NCBI RefSeq assembly: GCF_046237015.1
Contig: NZ_JBJYIN010000017.1
Span: 42,775-106,774, forward strand
DNA length: 64,000 nucleotides
Direction: 5' to 3'
Source of the DNA: JBJYIN01 sp046237015
GTDB lineage: Bacteria; Pseudomonadota; Gammaproteobacteria; Enterobacterales; Enterobacteriaceae
The notes beneath the pieces were generated by a model. It had not been told where the DNA came from. It saw only the letters and a program-made list of their open reading frames with translations, and searched no databases. The translations under genes were made by a program, and so were the position numbers. Below, one piece after another: positions 54,540 through 63,074 of the stretch. Numbering within the stretch: the first letter of the stretch is position 1; every line of letters starts with the position of its first letter.

Positions 54540-54777
54540 ATACTGCGGTAAAGTCGCAGGAGACAGAGGGGTGGAAAAAATTGGAGAAAACAGTTATCGA
54601 CGCTACCACCAGTGCGAAAACTTGTTATGCGGCCATTGCTTCACCACAATTGAAGAACTGAGAGTGAGCACATCAGACAACGAACAGGCAGCACACCGTA
54701 GCGCTACCTGTGACAGTATCTTTCCTAGCAGTCAGCCAAATAACTCTGCCGTCCCTCATCGGGTAAATGGCGATTAA
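54526..54777 (+). CDS. Ogr/Delta-type zinc-finger activator, second of two
   Basis: An Ogr-like protein of 83 residues: CKYCGKVAGDRGVEKIGENS followed by YHQCENLLCGHCFTTIEELR, which fits the Ogr pattern C-x2-C...C-x4-C-x2-CFTT closely. It begins inside the end of the first Ogr-like gene (ATG...TAA overlap of 14 bp), suggesting translational coupling. The last ~20 residues overlap a convergent minus-strand ORF. It may activate late genes of a helper phage. Confidence 0.8.
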   Translation: MITCKYCGKVAGDRGVEKIGENSYRRYHQCENLLCGHCFTTIEELRVSTSDNEQAAHRSATCDSIFPSSQPNNSAVPHRVNGD

Positions 54778-54931
54778 AATGTTGAGTAGTATCTTGTTGG
54801 TTCAGATACTGCTCACGTCTCCCCTCATTATGTCCAGACAGTGCTTTTTCACAAGCCGACATCAAGGCGATAATCTCTTCCTGAGAGGCGTACATATCCT
54901 TGCCTTTGAAGGTTAATTTCATCTTTTTCAT
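54725..54931 (-). CDS. Small satellite protein, unknown
   Basis: A 68-residue ORF starting at 54931 (MKKMKLTFKGKDMYASQEEI) with GAGG 5 bp upstream, 7 bp after the preceding coiled-coil gene on the same strand. Charged, soluble, no recognised domain. Its 3' end overlaps the end of the second Ogr-like gene. Probably real given the ribosome-binding site and tight spacing, but unsupported by family recognition. Confidence 0.5.
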   Translation of the reverse strand: MKKMKLTFKGKDMYASQEEIIALMSACEKALSGHNEGRREQYLNQQDTTQHFNRHLPDEGRQSYLADC

Positions 54932-54938
54932 GCTGGCC

Positions 54939-55751
54939 TCACAAATTACTAAATGGGATTTCCCCAGTGAACAGTTTTTCTCTGTATTCCGCATCGTGCT
55001 TGGCACGTGCTAATTGTGCAGGAGAAGGCTTATTTTTCATCGCTCCGAAAACACTTCTGGGATATGCACCAGGGTGATCGTCCGGTAGTTCATCATCCGT
55101 CAAATTAATATTGTCTTGATGAATAACATCTTTAATCGCATTGATAATTAAGGATTCTACATCATCCTCAGATTTAATTTTTTCAAGAACATCAACATTA
55201 ATCACCTCACCATGAATATTTTTATATTGTGAAGAAAAATAAAATGCAGCAAGTGTATCTCGTACATTGATACGATACAGCCTGCATAACCCAATAACGC
55301 GTTTAATACTGGGACCCATCACGTTATAAATTTCTTCAATAACCTTATCAACTTCACGTTTAACGATGGGGGCTGCGACATTCAAGAATGCATTATTATA
55401 TTCAACGGTCATGCCACCCAGCCGAATATTCATTTCGGCCACCTTTTGTTTTTGATCTTTCATCAAGACAGATAAACGGGCTATTTTAGCCTTAGCGGTA
55501 GTAGTAAGAAACAAAGCCCGTTCTGACTCAGTATTCTCTACGCCGTTATTTTCCATGAGAGTACTTTCCCACTTTCCATCATTCTCTTTTAGCTCTGCTT
55601 CTGCCTGACGATGACTTTCCACAAGATTGGCTAGGGTTCGCCGTTCCTGCTCAATATCGGCCTCCAGTGCAGAAAACATATTAGCAATCTCATCCAGCCG
55701 TTGCCGTGCAGGGCTTTTATCTGAAATAGCGTCATGAATAAGGTTGGTCAT
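54939..55751 (-). CDS. Coiled-coil satellite protein, possible Psu/Sid-like
   Basis: A 270-residue protein with a long coiled-coil first half (ALEADIEQERRTLANLVESH; KAKIARLSVLMKDQKQKVAE) and a helical C-terminal half. The ATG at 55751 has AAGGA 7 bp upstream and is preferred over 55781. Position next to delta-like genes is where P4 encodes Sid and Psu, and a helical protein of this kind would fit a capsid-sizing or polarity-suppression role, but I cannot recognise the sequence itself. Divergent from the RHH regulator and sharing its operator region. Confidence 0.6.
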   Translation of the reverse strand: MTNLIHDAISDKSPARQRLDEIANMFSALEADIEQERRTLANLVESHRQAEAELKENDGKWESTLMENNGVENTESERALFLTTTAKAKIARLSVLMKDQKQKVAEMNIRLGGMTVEYNNAFLNVAAPIVKREVDKVIEEIYNVMGPSIKRVIGLCRLYRINVRDTLAAFYFSSQYKNIHGEVINVDVLEKIKSEDDVESLIINAIKDVIHQDNINLTDDELPDDHPGAYPRSVFGAMKNKPSPAQLARAKHDAEYREKLFTGEIPFSNL

Positions 55752-55770
55752 TTTTACGTCCTTCTCAGTA

Positions 55771-55895
55771 GTGTAATACACCTATATTCACCATCTGAGC
55801 TTGGGAAATCCCGCGATTATGTTTGTCGCCGGCGTATTACACCGAAGTATACTTTTGCTGGCCTGCAACCAGATGAAGAATTAGGTGTATTACAC
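55771..55895. promoter_or_regulatory. Three repeated GTGTATTACAC-type operators
   Basis: GTGTAATACAC (55771-55781), GCGTATTACAC (55832-55842) and GTGTATTACAC (55885-55895) lie in the 162-bp divergent region between the coiled-coil gene and the RHH gene; a fourth related copy is at 56162-56172 after the RHH gene. The palindromic 11-mer is a good candidate binding site for the adjacent ribbon-helix-helix protein. Confidence 0.65.
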
Positions 55896-55913
55896 AATGC
55901 TGGGGATCAAGAC

Positions 55914-56147
55914 ATGAAAGGCAGCAGTAACGGTAAAACACGGATAAGGACATTGCGTGTACCTCACCAGATCGACGCAGAGATTGAGCGACAGTGTAAA
56001 CGGTCAAAGCGTGGCTACACTGCGCTGATACTGGATGCAGTACAAATCTACCTGGCTCAAACGCCAGAGTCTGATAACACCAGCACAGCTACGCCTGAGT
56101 CCGTTTACCACATGAATTTTGATGAACGCTTCCCATTCCTGAAGTAA
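55914..56147 (+). CDS. Ribbon-helix-helix regulator
   Basis: A 77-residue protein from the ATG at 55914 (GGGGA 7 bp upstream). The basic start (MKGSSNGKTRIRTLRVPHQI) and the helix region DAEIERQCKRSKRGYTALIL fit an Arc/CopG-like fold, with a beta-strand TLRVPHQI. The tail is Ser/Thr/Pro-rich, then acidic. The three repeated operators upstream suggest autoregulation and control of the divergent coiled-coil gene. Confidence 0.65.
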   Translation: MKGSSNGKTRIRTLRVPHQIDAEIERQCKRSKRGYTALILDAVQIYLAQTPESDNTSTATPESVYHMNFDERFPFLK

Positions 56148-56748
56148 TCCTTTCCCATCCGGTGTAATACGACTTTTTCCAGGCAAAAGACCGCTTACAC
56201 CGCACCTGACTCTGCCAAACATTTTCTATGCTGCGCTTATCATTAAGTGAGCACTGATCAGTCTCACCGTGGTTTTCACTCAAAATAATTCACAAATAAA
56301 AAATAAATATCATGCCTATATAACAAGGATTAGCAATTGGCTACCGCTTTCATGTAAGCCCCTAGAAACGATTTTAAGCGTTCCATTTTGATGGATATCA
56401 CAGGGCATGTCTCATACTGCGTTAGATAAGCATGGTCTTTCTTACAGCAAATAAACATCGGTATCACCCAGATCCCTCAGCGCGCAATTGTCCCCCCTCC
56501 ACGCCCGCGCATTAAACTGGCGCGTTTTTGTGCAGTTGTGCAGCAAGGGCAAACCCGCGCTAGATCTGGCCCAGGAAGGAGATGGTAGCATCAAAAAAAT
56601 TGTGCATTTCCGTGCAGAATCTTGCAGTGATTTTTAGATATGCAGATATGCAGATATGCAGATATGCAGATATGCAGATATGCAGATATGCAGTATAAGA
56701 TTTTATTGGAAAACCCACTTCCCTATACATACCTCAGGAGATAGCCAT
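56148..56748. other. Non-coding region with GC-rich patch and octamer array
   Basis: About 600 bp without a supported gene. It contains the fourth GTGTAATAC-type operator at 56162, a locally GC-rich patch at about 56480-56590 with GTGCAG-type repeats, the 7x8-bp repeat (listed separately) and the ribosome-binding site of the KAP gene. The GC-rich patch might be a packaging or cos-like site, which is speculative. Confidence 0.4.
56636..56691. repeat. Octamer microsatellite AGATATGC x 7
   Basis: Seven perfect, uninterrupted copies of AGATATGC occupy 56636-56691, ending 58 bp before the KAP NTPase start codon and immediately before AGTATAAGA. An array of identical 8-mers is prone to slippage; its position between a likely promoter and the start codon could vary expression. 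Confidence 0.9.
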
Positions 56749-58092
56749 ATGGCAGTTATATCACCATCATATGATTTGAATAATGGTTTTGACACATCAA
56801 TCGATATCTTTGGAAGGAAAAAACTTTTCGAACAAATCCTTAAAATTTCCGATAAATCACCAGACATTAATTTAGTATTAGCTCTTGATGATAATTGGGG
56901 TAATGGTAAAACTACATTTGTAAAAATGATGGAATCTGAGATTAAAAAAAACCATCATGAAAAATTTGATGTTATATACTTTGATGCTTTCGAAAATGAT
57001 TACAAATCAGATCCATTCACTGCACTATCATCTAAAATATACTCACTCCTGAAGGAAGAGAAAAATACAAAAGATAAATTAGGAAAGAAATTTTTATCTG
57101 CTAGTAAAAAAGTAGGAAAAGCCCTTTTACTTAATAGTTCTAAGGCAATAGTATCAACGTTAACTGCGAACATATTAGATGGAAGCATTATAGAAAAATC
57201 ATCAGAAGTTATTTCCGACTCGCTGAACTCACCATTAGAGAAATTTATTGAGGAAAGAATAACTGCTGGAGATAATGAAGAGGCAAGCATAGAGCATTTT
57301 AAGTCAGTTTTGAATGAAATAAACAAAGAAAAAGGAAAAAAAACAATATTCATTGTTGATGAGTTAGACAGAGCAAGGCCAGATTTTTCTTTAGATTTAC
57401 TTGAGAAGATAAAACACTTATTCTCTGTCAATGGTTTTATCTTCTTATTGGTCATGAACAGAGAGCAATTCCAAAAAATAATAGAGCATCGATACGGTTC
57501 AATTGACTCAAGAATGTATTTAAATAAATTTGTGCATTTTTGGTTCACCTTACCAAAGAAAAAAGAGAATACCATGGAAAATTACAGCAGACATGAAAAA
57601 TCAACCATTTATGACTATCTATTGAAAATTGATAAGACTAACAGAATACTCCCTGCTGGCGGTAGGATAATGAAATCACTATCATATCTGCTAGACATAA
57701 ATGGATGCTCTTTACGAGAAGCAGAACGCTGCCTGTCTATATTTTCAGTTATAGAGAAAAACAATGAATTTTCAAACATGGATATTAGCTATGAAAGTGT
57801 ATTTTCCTTAGTGGTTTTCTTAAAAGTATACAATCCTATTCTTCTAGAAAAAATAACATCCAAGTCAATAACATATAAAGATGTCATTACAAAATTAAAT
57901 ATTAATTTTGAAAGTGAAGTTAGGGTGGCTAAAGAGTTATCATTGGCCATTTATTATGTACTTCTAACACAAAAACAGAGGGAAGGATTAGATCCTAATG
58001 GTGAATATAAAAACTTCATGTATTATGGTGAAGCGATAAATGTTTTCAAACCCGTAATTGATGCCATTAATGACTTATCAATTGAAAGCTAA
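56749..58092 (+). CDS. KAP-family P-loop NTPase, candidate defence protein
   Basis: A 447-residue predicted STAND-like ATPase. The ATG at 56749 has AGGAGA 6 bp upstream; the open frame further up runs through the octamer repeat and is not credible as protein. Walker A LALDDNWGNGKTTFVKMMES and Walker B TIFIVDELDRARPDFSLDLL match the KAP family (KTxF and DELDR forms). A basic helical linker lies between them, and ILPAGGRIMKSLSYLL with SLREAERCLSIF fall in the C-terminal part. The gene is strongly AT-rich compared with neighbours, indicating separate origin. KAP NTPases occur in defence islands, and P4-like satellites often carry such cargo; an anti-phage role is inference. Confidence 0.8.
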   Translation: MAVISPSYDLNNGFDTSIDIFGRKKLFEQILKISDKSPDINLVLALDDNWGNGKTTFVKMMESEIKKNHHEKFDVIYFDAFENDYKSDPFTALSSKIYSLLKEEKNTKDKLGKKFLSASKKVGKALLLNSSKAIVSTLTANILDGSIIEKSSEVISDSLNSPLEKFIEERITAGDNEEASIEHFKSVLNEINKEKGKKTIFIVDELDRARPDFSLDLLEKIKHLFSVNGFIFLLVMNREQFQKIIEHRYGSIDSRMYLNKFVHFWFTLPKKKENTMENYSRHEKSTIYDYLLKIDKTNRILPAGGRIMKSLSYLLDINGCSLREAERCLSIFSVIEKNNEFSNMDISYESVFSLVVFLKVYNPILLEKITSKSITYKDVITKLNINFESEVRVAKELSLAIYYVLLTQKQREGLDPNGEYKNFMYYGEAINVFKPVIDAINDLSIES

Positions 58093-58112
58093 AAAAACCA
58101 AATAAAATTAAT

Positions 58113-58144
58113 AGGTGGTGATTTTTTATATTTTCATCACCTCC
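58113..58144 (+). terminator. Terminator after the KAP NTPase gene
   Basis: GGTGGTGAT / ATCACCTCC pair over 8 of 9 positions with a T-rich loop, followed by ATTATTCTATTTATTT. It lies 21 bp after the stop. Confidence 0.65.
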
Positions 58145-58165
58145 ATTATTCTATTTATTTAGTTT

Positions 58166-58293
58166 TATACCCTAAATAATTCAAGTTTCAGGAAGGCGGC
58201 GAAACGAAGGAATCCCGATGAGCTTACTTGAATAAGTGATTCCGGTGACTGAACGCAGCCAACGCACATGCAACTTGAAGTATGACGGGTATA
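58166..58293. repeat. ERIC element, copy 2
   Basis: A 128-bp element from TATACCC to GGGTATA with the same order of blocks as the copy at 4544 (AAGGCGGC, GGAATCCCGATGAGCTTACT, TAAGTGATTC, CGCAGCCAACGCACATGCAA, CTTGAAGTATGACGGGTATA). It lies inside the satellite element between the KAP gene and the iteron region. Confidence 0.9.
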
Positions 58294-58433
58294 TAATAAT
58301 TATGGTCAACAAACTTGATGGTTATCCGTCACTCCTTAATTTCTTCCCCCTATATCCCTAAAAATAAGACTATGTTGAGATACCAGTAATGCCTCTTTTT
58401 ATAAGGTCAATTCCCAGTTGCCCATCGGAAAAC

Positions 58434-58697
58434 TGTTACAACCGTTACACCTCATAAAAACCCTACCCAATACACTGATAAACAACAGAAAATTATGTAA
58501 CACTTTAGGCGTTACAAACCGTTATGCAAAGTGTTACATCTAATAAAATCAATGAGTTAAAAACCCATTCTGTAACACTTCATAACCGTTACATCGTGAC
58601 GCTTCTGTAACGCTTTTGTAACGGTTTTAAACTTCTTAAATAATCATATTATTCAATATATTAAATGGTATTTTTTAACCTTGTAACAGTTGTAACG
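58434..58697. other. Iteron array, putative replication origin
   Basis: Eleven copies of YGTTACA, in both orientations, within 264 bp: plus-strand copies at 58434, 58443, 58510, 58532, 58587; inverted copies (TGTAACR) at 58496, 58571, 58606, 58618, 58682, 58691. An AT-rich tract (58625-58680) lies among them. The array is 155 bp beyond the 3' end of the primase-helicase gene. P4 likewise places its origin elements near its alpha gene, so this may be a new iteron type for a satellite replication initiator. Confidence 0.65.
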
Positions 58698-58851
58698 CTT
58701 TTCCGGTGTACCCCCTAAAATTTTGAAAACAGCACATAAAGGCTATTTTTTAACCAGTTGTGAGGGTGTGTATGGGAGAATGAGGGGGAGAGTGTGAAGG
58801 ACGGTAAAGCTATCAACGATACCGGCCATCCGTTGGCCAGCATCGCCGGAA

Positions 58852-61530
58852 TTAACTGTGCTGTAGCTCGTTACGTTTGAATACCCAGCAGCGAACGATT
58901 TCAGGACGCATCACATCATGCTGACCTTTGCCCTTGTTGTACAACTCATTGGGGAGACTACGCACGGCTTTGTTGCCCGTAAACTGGAAGCCAGTGCCGC
59001 CTTTAAGCTGTTTCTTCAGGTCGCTAATCACAAATGACTGGTTAACCCGATATTCAGATGCCATCTGGATAAAGTGCTGGAAATTCACCGCCACCATCCC
59101 TTCCCTGTTATCTTTTCCGGCGTGGTTCAATCCGTAGCGATCGAGCGAATCCAGATACTCAAACGTCTCCCAGAACTCCTGAACCTGCGGTGGATCGGTA
59201 CGCAATGCCTGACGACGCTCTGCGGCCAGCGCAACCAACGCCTGCCGTGTTTGAAGAACGGCATCAGCCTGAACAGGCAAGACCAGCGGTAAAGTTTCAA
59301 CCATAGCGATCAGTTGCGCATGGTTTTTGGCAATACGGTTATGGTTTATCTCTGGATGGTTCTCCAGCTCGGTTTTAGCCTGCTCATAGATACGATTGAA
59401 CACATCGAGTACAGCCGTTTCTGCCTGTGTCACCTTGAGGATAAACCCAGATACCTGCTCTGTCGTTGCTCGCTCAAGCCGTTCAGCCGCATGCCGCGTT
59501 TGTGGCGTCTGCGCGCTCTTATCCGTGTGAATATGCACGATTCGTTCAAGCAATGCCGGTGAACCGCCCACATCCGCATTCTGCGCGATCACAATACTTC
59601 CCCGGAACGGCGGCTCATAGGTTTCATTATTGTTGGATTTAACCCCCGTCGCCCGCATACCTTTACCGTTATACAGCGGTTTCAGGTCATCAAAATCAAA
59701 CGCCCGCTGACGTAAGGTGTCCTGCGTTCTATCGCCCTCAATCAGCACCACGGGCAGATTGCCAACCTGTGCAAAGTTTCGTGCTCTGGCTGCGGCCGTG
59801 GATTTAGTTGGATCGAACCCCTCGTAATCATCTCGGCCACACAGCTTCCAGAGAAAATCGATCAAGGTACTTTTCCCCGTTCCTGGCTCCCCGACAATTT
59901 CCAAAAACGGAAAGCTGCGGCACTGTTGCCGGATTTGTTCCGCAAACAATGAACCCAGCCAGAACGCCAGCGCGATGTAACCCTTAGCGCCAAATGCCGT
60001 CCAGATATCCTGTACCCAGTCCGTTTTAAATTGGCTGAGGTCAGCGTTAATTTCCAGAACAGGGCTATGGCTGAGGCTTTTGGCACTCAGTGTGCCGATC
60101 TCGAAATAGTCCTCACTGTTGAGGTGGTAAAACTTGCCACCAGAAACCGCCAGAGCATTAAATATCCAGCCCTGCCAAACCTTGTTGTAGCCGATAAAAT
60201 TCTGCGTCTGCACCTCTTTAATCACCGGCAGATCCTGACGGATCAAACGGTCGAGCTGGTTCGTATTGCCGGTATAAATGGCACCTTTCGCCACATGTAA
60301 CAGACGCTTTTTAAACTCTGACGCACTGGTAAGCTGGCCTGAAGTAAACATATCTTTCACTGGCGGTGTGGAGCCAGGGAAATTGATTTGGAAGTAATAC
60401 CAGGCTTCATCCGTTGGCTCGCTGCGCTGGAAATAGAGAGGAACGGGATAGCAGTTGGCAATTTCTACCACGGCACCGGCTTCTTTCAGCGCTTTCACTT
60501 TTACTTCCTGCTCACTTAACCGGATATCCCCCTCCTGAATCCGCTCAACCGCTTTCATGTGCCTGTCCAGATCGAGCTTGAACCAATACAGACGCGAATC
60601 AAATTCAAAATGAAACTCCCGCCGTTCGGTATGCTCAGCAATCCGTAGCGCTTTGTCTGCGGCGTTGTCAGCCAGCAGTAAATCCCCCTGATAGCGATAT
60701 TCCTTTAGATCGCGTGGAGTCAGCTTTCCCTGAATGTGCAGATCGTTCCAGTCGCGTTTTTGTCTGCCCACAGGCACACAGGCCGCATTGACCGTCCAGC
60801 CTGCCTCCTGACTCCGGCGAGCGTGACGAATGGTGTATTTTTTCCCTGCCGGATCGTTGTCCAACGCCCACACCAGCACCGGCCTGGGGCGTTCTCCCAA
60901 ACTTTGTGCCAGTTGCGCCAACGCCTGTTCTGGATAGTTGTTGCACGACATGATAGACACCGCCGCGATCCCGTTTTGTATCAGGCTTAATGAATCAAAA
61001 ATTCCCTCAACCAGCCAGATCGTTTTCTGCTTGCTCAAGTCCTGAGCCGGATGACTCCACCATTGACCGGCATAACCGCCATGAAAATTGGCTTTGCGCT
61101 CGAATCGCTCCGGCTGATCAATAAGGCGCTCCCAATATCCACCGCTGGGGAGCGAAAAGCGTACCGTGGCTGTCCCCATGCCCTTCTGGTGAAAACTTTC
61201 CTGTGTGTAGCATCCTGCAAGACGGGTAATATCCAGATTACGCGATTCACGTAAGTAGGCATCTGCGGCCGCACAAGGTGACGCTTCCGTGCGTGGGTAG
61301 CGCTCAGACCAGTGATTAAATAAATCAGCGTAATGGGCATTGACGATAATTTCAGCCCCGCACTTATTTTCCCGTCCGCATTTCAGCACGTAAGGTTTTT
61401 CGATACTGGTAAACAGTTCTTTCTTATGGCAGTGGGGGCAAATACCATAGCGTAAATACCCTTCCTGTTCTTTAAACTGGAATTCAGTTATCAATCGTTT
61501 TATAATTTCTTTGTGTAGTTCGTTATTCAT
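58852..61530 (-). CDS. P4-alpha-like primase-helicase
   Basis: An 892-residue replication protein from the ATG at 61530 (GGAG 6 bp upstream; the ATG at 61542 gives four extra residues). An N-terminal zinc motif (CPHC...CGRENKC, residues 31-57), a Toprim-type primase core (WLVEGIFDSLSL; VLVWALDNDPAGKKY) and a C-terminal helicase-like ATPase (Walker A LEIVGEPGTGKSTLIDF; Walker B-like PVVLIEGDRTQD) are visible. Architecture is that of P4-type satellite primase-helicases, longer than P4 alpha (777). It probably recognises the iteron cluster just downstream. Codon use is less AT-rich than the KAP gene. Confidence 0.88.
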   Translation of the reverse strand: MNNELHKEIIKRLITEFQFKEQEGYLRYGICPHCHKKELFTSIEKPYVLKCGRENKCGAEIIVNAHYADLFNHWSERYPRTEASPCAAADAYLRESRNLDITRLAGCYTQESFHQKGMGTATVRFSLPSGGYWERLIDQPERFERKANFHGGYAGQWWSHPAQDLSKQKTIWLVEGIFDSLSLIQNGIAAVSIMSCNNYPEQALAQLAQSLGERPRPVLVWALDNDPAGKKYTIRHARRSQEAGWTVNAACVPVGRQKRDWNDLHIQGKLTPRDLKEYRYQGDLLLADNAADKALRIAEHTERREFHFEFDSRLYWFKLDLDRHMKAVERIQEGDIRLSEQEVKVKALKEAGAVVEIANCYPVPLYFQRSEPTDEAWYYFQINFPGSTPPVKDMFTSGQLTSASEFKKRLLHVAKGAIYTGNTNQLDRLIRQDLPVIKEVQTQNFIGYNKVWQGWIFNALAVSGGKFYHLNSEDYFEIGTLSAKSLSHSPVLEINADLSQFKTDWVQDIWTAFGAKGYIALAFWLGSLFAEQIRQQCRSFPFLEIVGEPGTGKSTLIDFLWKLCGRDDYEGFDPTKSTAAARARNFAQVGNLPVVLIEGDRTQDTLRQRAFDFDDLKPLYNGKGMRATGVKSNNNETYEPPFRGSIVIAQNADVGGSPALLERIVHIHTDKSAQTPQTRHAAERLERATTEQVSGFILKVTQAETAVLDVFNRIYEQAKTELENHPEINHNRIAKNHAQLIAMVETLPLVLPVQADAVLQTRQALVALAAERRQALRTDPPQVQEFWETFEYLDSLDRYGLNHAGKDNREGMVAVNFQHFIQMASEYRVNQSFVISDLKKQLKGGTGFQFTGNKAVRSLPNELYNKGKGQHDVMRPEIVRCWVFKRNELQHS

Positions 61531-61593
61531 GAATAGCTCCAAAAGCGCCGCGCTGAACGGCGCTTTTTTATTGAAAGTGAATAAATGTGTTAA

Positions 61594-61893
61594 TCACCGA
61601 AACGAATCCTTTCCTTGCTTCAGCCATTCATTGCACAATCCTTTCCCTTTCAACTCATTCAGTACAGAATCAATATCATCGTGGAGATAGCTGAAAATAT
61701 CGGGTAACCACAAAAGTGGTTCAGCATTTACTTCCAGTTTTCTTACGTGGAGATGCAGGCCAAAGGCCACATTTTTAGCCCTATTCATTTTGTGATAGCT
61801 TTCAATGCTGAGAGAATGAACTTCATTATTTTTCTGAGTCTCTTCACCAGCAATCATTTTAGCGCTAAGCGCTTGTGCAGTGACACGATCCAT
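61594..61893 (-). CDS. Small satellite protein, unknown
   Basis: A 99-residue ORF with AAGGG 8 bp before the ATG. Begins MDRVTAQALSAKMIAGEETQ and contains FGLHLHVRKLEVNAEPLLWL. No domain recognised. It lies upstream of the primase-helicase gene on the same strand with a 63-bp gap; position and ribosome-binding site support a real gene. Confidence 0.6.
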   Translation of the reverse strand: MDRVTAQALSAKMIAGEETQKNNEVHSLSIESYHKMNRAKNVAFGLHLHVRKLEVNAEPLLWLPDIFSYLHDDIDSVLNELKGKGLCNEWLKQGKDSFR

Positions 61894-61965
61894 TGGATTA
61901 CCCTTTATTCAGAATGCAAGGATTCACCGAAATAATATTCGGTCATGTTATTCCGGTATTTTCAG

Positions 61966-62271
61966 CTATAAATAGCGGGCGTAATCGTCTTTATCCACGT
62001 TAGAATGTCGCTCGTAATAGTTCTGCGACATTTCTTTTCTACGCGCTACATACTCAGGTAATAACTGATAGGAGCGGCGAAACTCACTGAGTGGCATTTC
62101 GCCACGTTGCTGACTGGACTCATACAGGAAAAATACTTCCGGCTCCTGCATTACCTGGCCGGATTCATAGTTGATTGACCTGACGCTAATCACCTCAATC
62201 GTCCACCCGGTTTCGCTGACGCTTTGATAGCGCTCACCCCGTAGCGGACGCCCCAGAAACAGATTACGCAT
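61966..62271 (-). CDS. Small satellite protein, unknown
   Basis: A 101-residue ORF beginning MRNLFLGRPLRGERYQSVSE, followed by WTIEVISVRSINYESGQVMQ. It overlaps the preceding gene by 8 bp, which supports a translationally coupled series. Function unknown. Confidence 0.62.
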   Translation of the reverse strand: MRNLFLGRPLRGERYQSVSETGWTIEVISVRSINYESGQVMQEPEVFFLYESSQQRGEMPLSEFRRSYQLLPEYVARRKEMSQNYYERHSNVDKDDYARYL

Positions 62272-62611
62272 GTCCTACCTCCTGACTTCCTGAGATAGCC
62301 TCATCGTTAAGTTGTGGGCTTATGGAACGTCCACGACGCTTACCTTTAATCACAATGTTATGAAGGTGATTCAGCATCGTGATCGCATCTGATAGCAGGA
62401 TACTATTCACCTCCGAAAGAGCTGATTGATCCATGCCTGCGCTAGTGTCAGTATTCAGGCGAGCCAGTTCACTATTCAGGTTTAACAGGGCATTCAGGCG
62501 GGACGTGGCGCACTCGTACAAGTCATCCTCACCCACTTGTGCATCGAAATACAGCACGTTAATAGACGCCCCCTGTGAGCCTGATAACAGCGGCTTCATA
62601 TCATTATTCAT
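62264..62611 (-). CDS. Small satellite protein, unknown
   Basis: A 115-residue mostly helical protein (CATSRLNALLNLNSELARLN; LLSDAITMLNHLHNIVIKGK). It overlaps its upstream neighbour by 4 bp (ATGA type) and its downstream neighbour by 8 bp. Position in the P4-like gene series suggests a regulatory or replication-accessory protein, but no family is recognised. Confidence 0.62.
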   Translation of the reverse strand: MNNDMKPLLSGSQGASINVLYFDAQVGEDDLYECATSRLNALLNLNSELARLNTDTSAGMDQSALSEVNSILLSDAITMLNHLHNIVIKGKRRGRSISPQLNDEAISGSQEVGHA

Positions 62612-62793
62612 TGCGGCACCTCCGCTTCCTCTGGTTCTACCTGTCTGGTGCGGTACAGGTGATCGATGCGTTCTTGCAGAACGAACAACAGGATTTCACG
62701 CACTTCCCAGTCAGTAATGTTTAAAGCGGCATAGGCCAGTGCGCGGCACTGATCGATAATTTCATCCAGTTCCAGCGGTGTGTTATCAAACAT
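62608..62793 (-). CDS. Small satellite protein, unknown
   Basis: A 61-residue acidic, helical protein starting at 62793 (MFDNTPLELDEIIDQCRALA; WEVREILLFVLQERIDHLYR). The frame is open far upstream to 63459, but that extension overlaps two other supported genes; the inner ATG overlaps the upstream gene by 8 bp, the pattern seen across this series. Confidence 0.62.
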   Translation of the reverse strand: MFDNTPLELDEIIDQCRALAYAALNITDWEVREILLFVLQERIDHLYRTRQVEPEEAEVPQ

Positions 62794-62986
62794 GGCGTAC
62801 CACCTCAACTGGCAAGCGGCCAGCAAAAGAGAGGATGAAGTGAGGGACAAGGATCTGACGGGCTTCCTGCTCGGTATAGGCTTCAACGGACAGGCGGCAA
62901 GGCTTAGCAGCGCTATCCGCACGATAGAGCGCCAGAAAACGATACTGATATTTGGGGCGAGTTTGGGTAGACTGTGAATCAGCCAT
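62786..62986 (-). CDS. Icd-like small protein
   Basis: A 66-residue protein whose C-terminal half (LSVEAYTEQEARQILVPHFI followed by LSFAGRLPV) matches the end of host cell-division inhibitor Icd-like proteins common in P4-like satellites. The N-terminal part is short. First gene of the minus-strand series leading to the primase-helicase. Assignment is by motif memory. Confidence 0.6.
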   Translation of the reverse strand: MADSQSTQTRPKYQYRFLALYRADSAAKPCRLSVEAYTEQEARQILVPHFILSFAGRLPVEVVRHV

Positions 62987-63074
62987 CGTGTTACCTCCGA
63001 TAACATTGTGGTTAGACGCCCTGTATGTGTTCCAAGCACTACGGGGCGTTGTCTTTTCTGCTCACCATCATTAG

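Noticed and set aside
56656..56748. N-terminal extension of the KAP protein through the octamer repeat
   Set aside because: It translates repeated DNA, has no ribosome-binding site, and a strong AGGAGA precedes the ATG at 56749.
57000..57575. 191-residue minus-strand ORF opposite the KAP gene
   Set aside because: Reads Ser/Phe/Leu-rich sequence complementary to Lys/Glu/Asn-rich coding; no start signal or domain.
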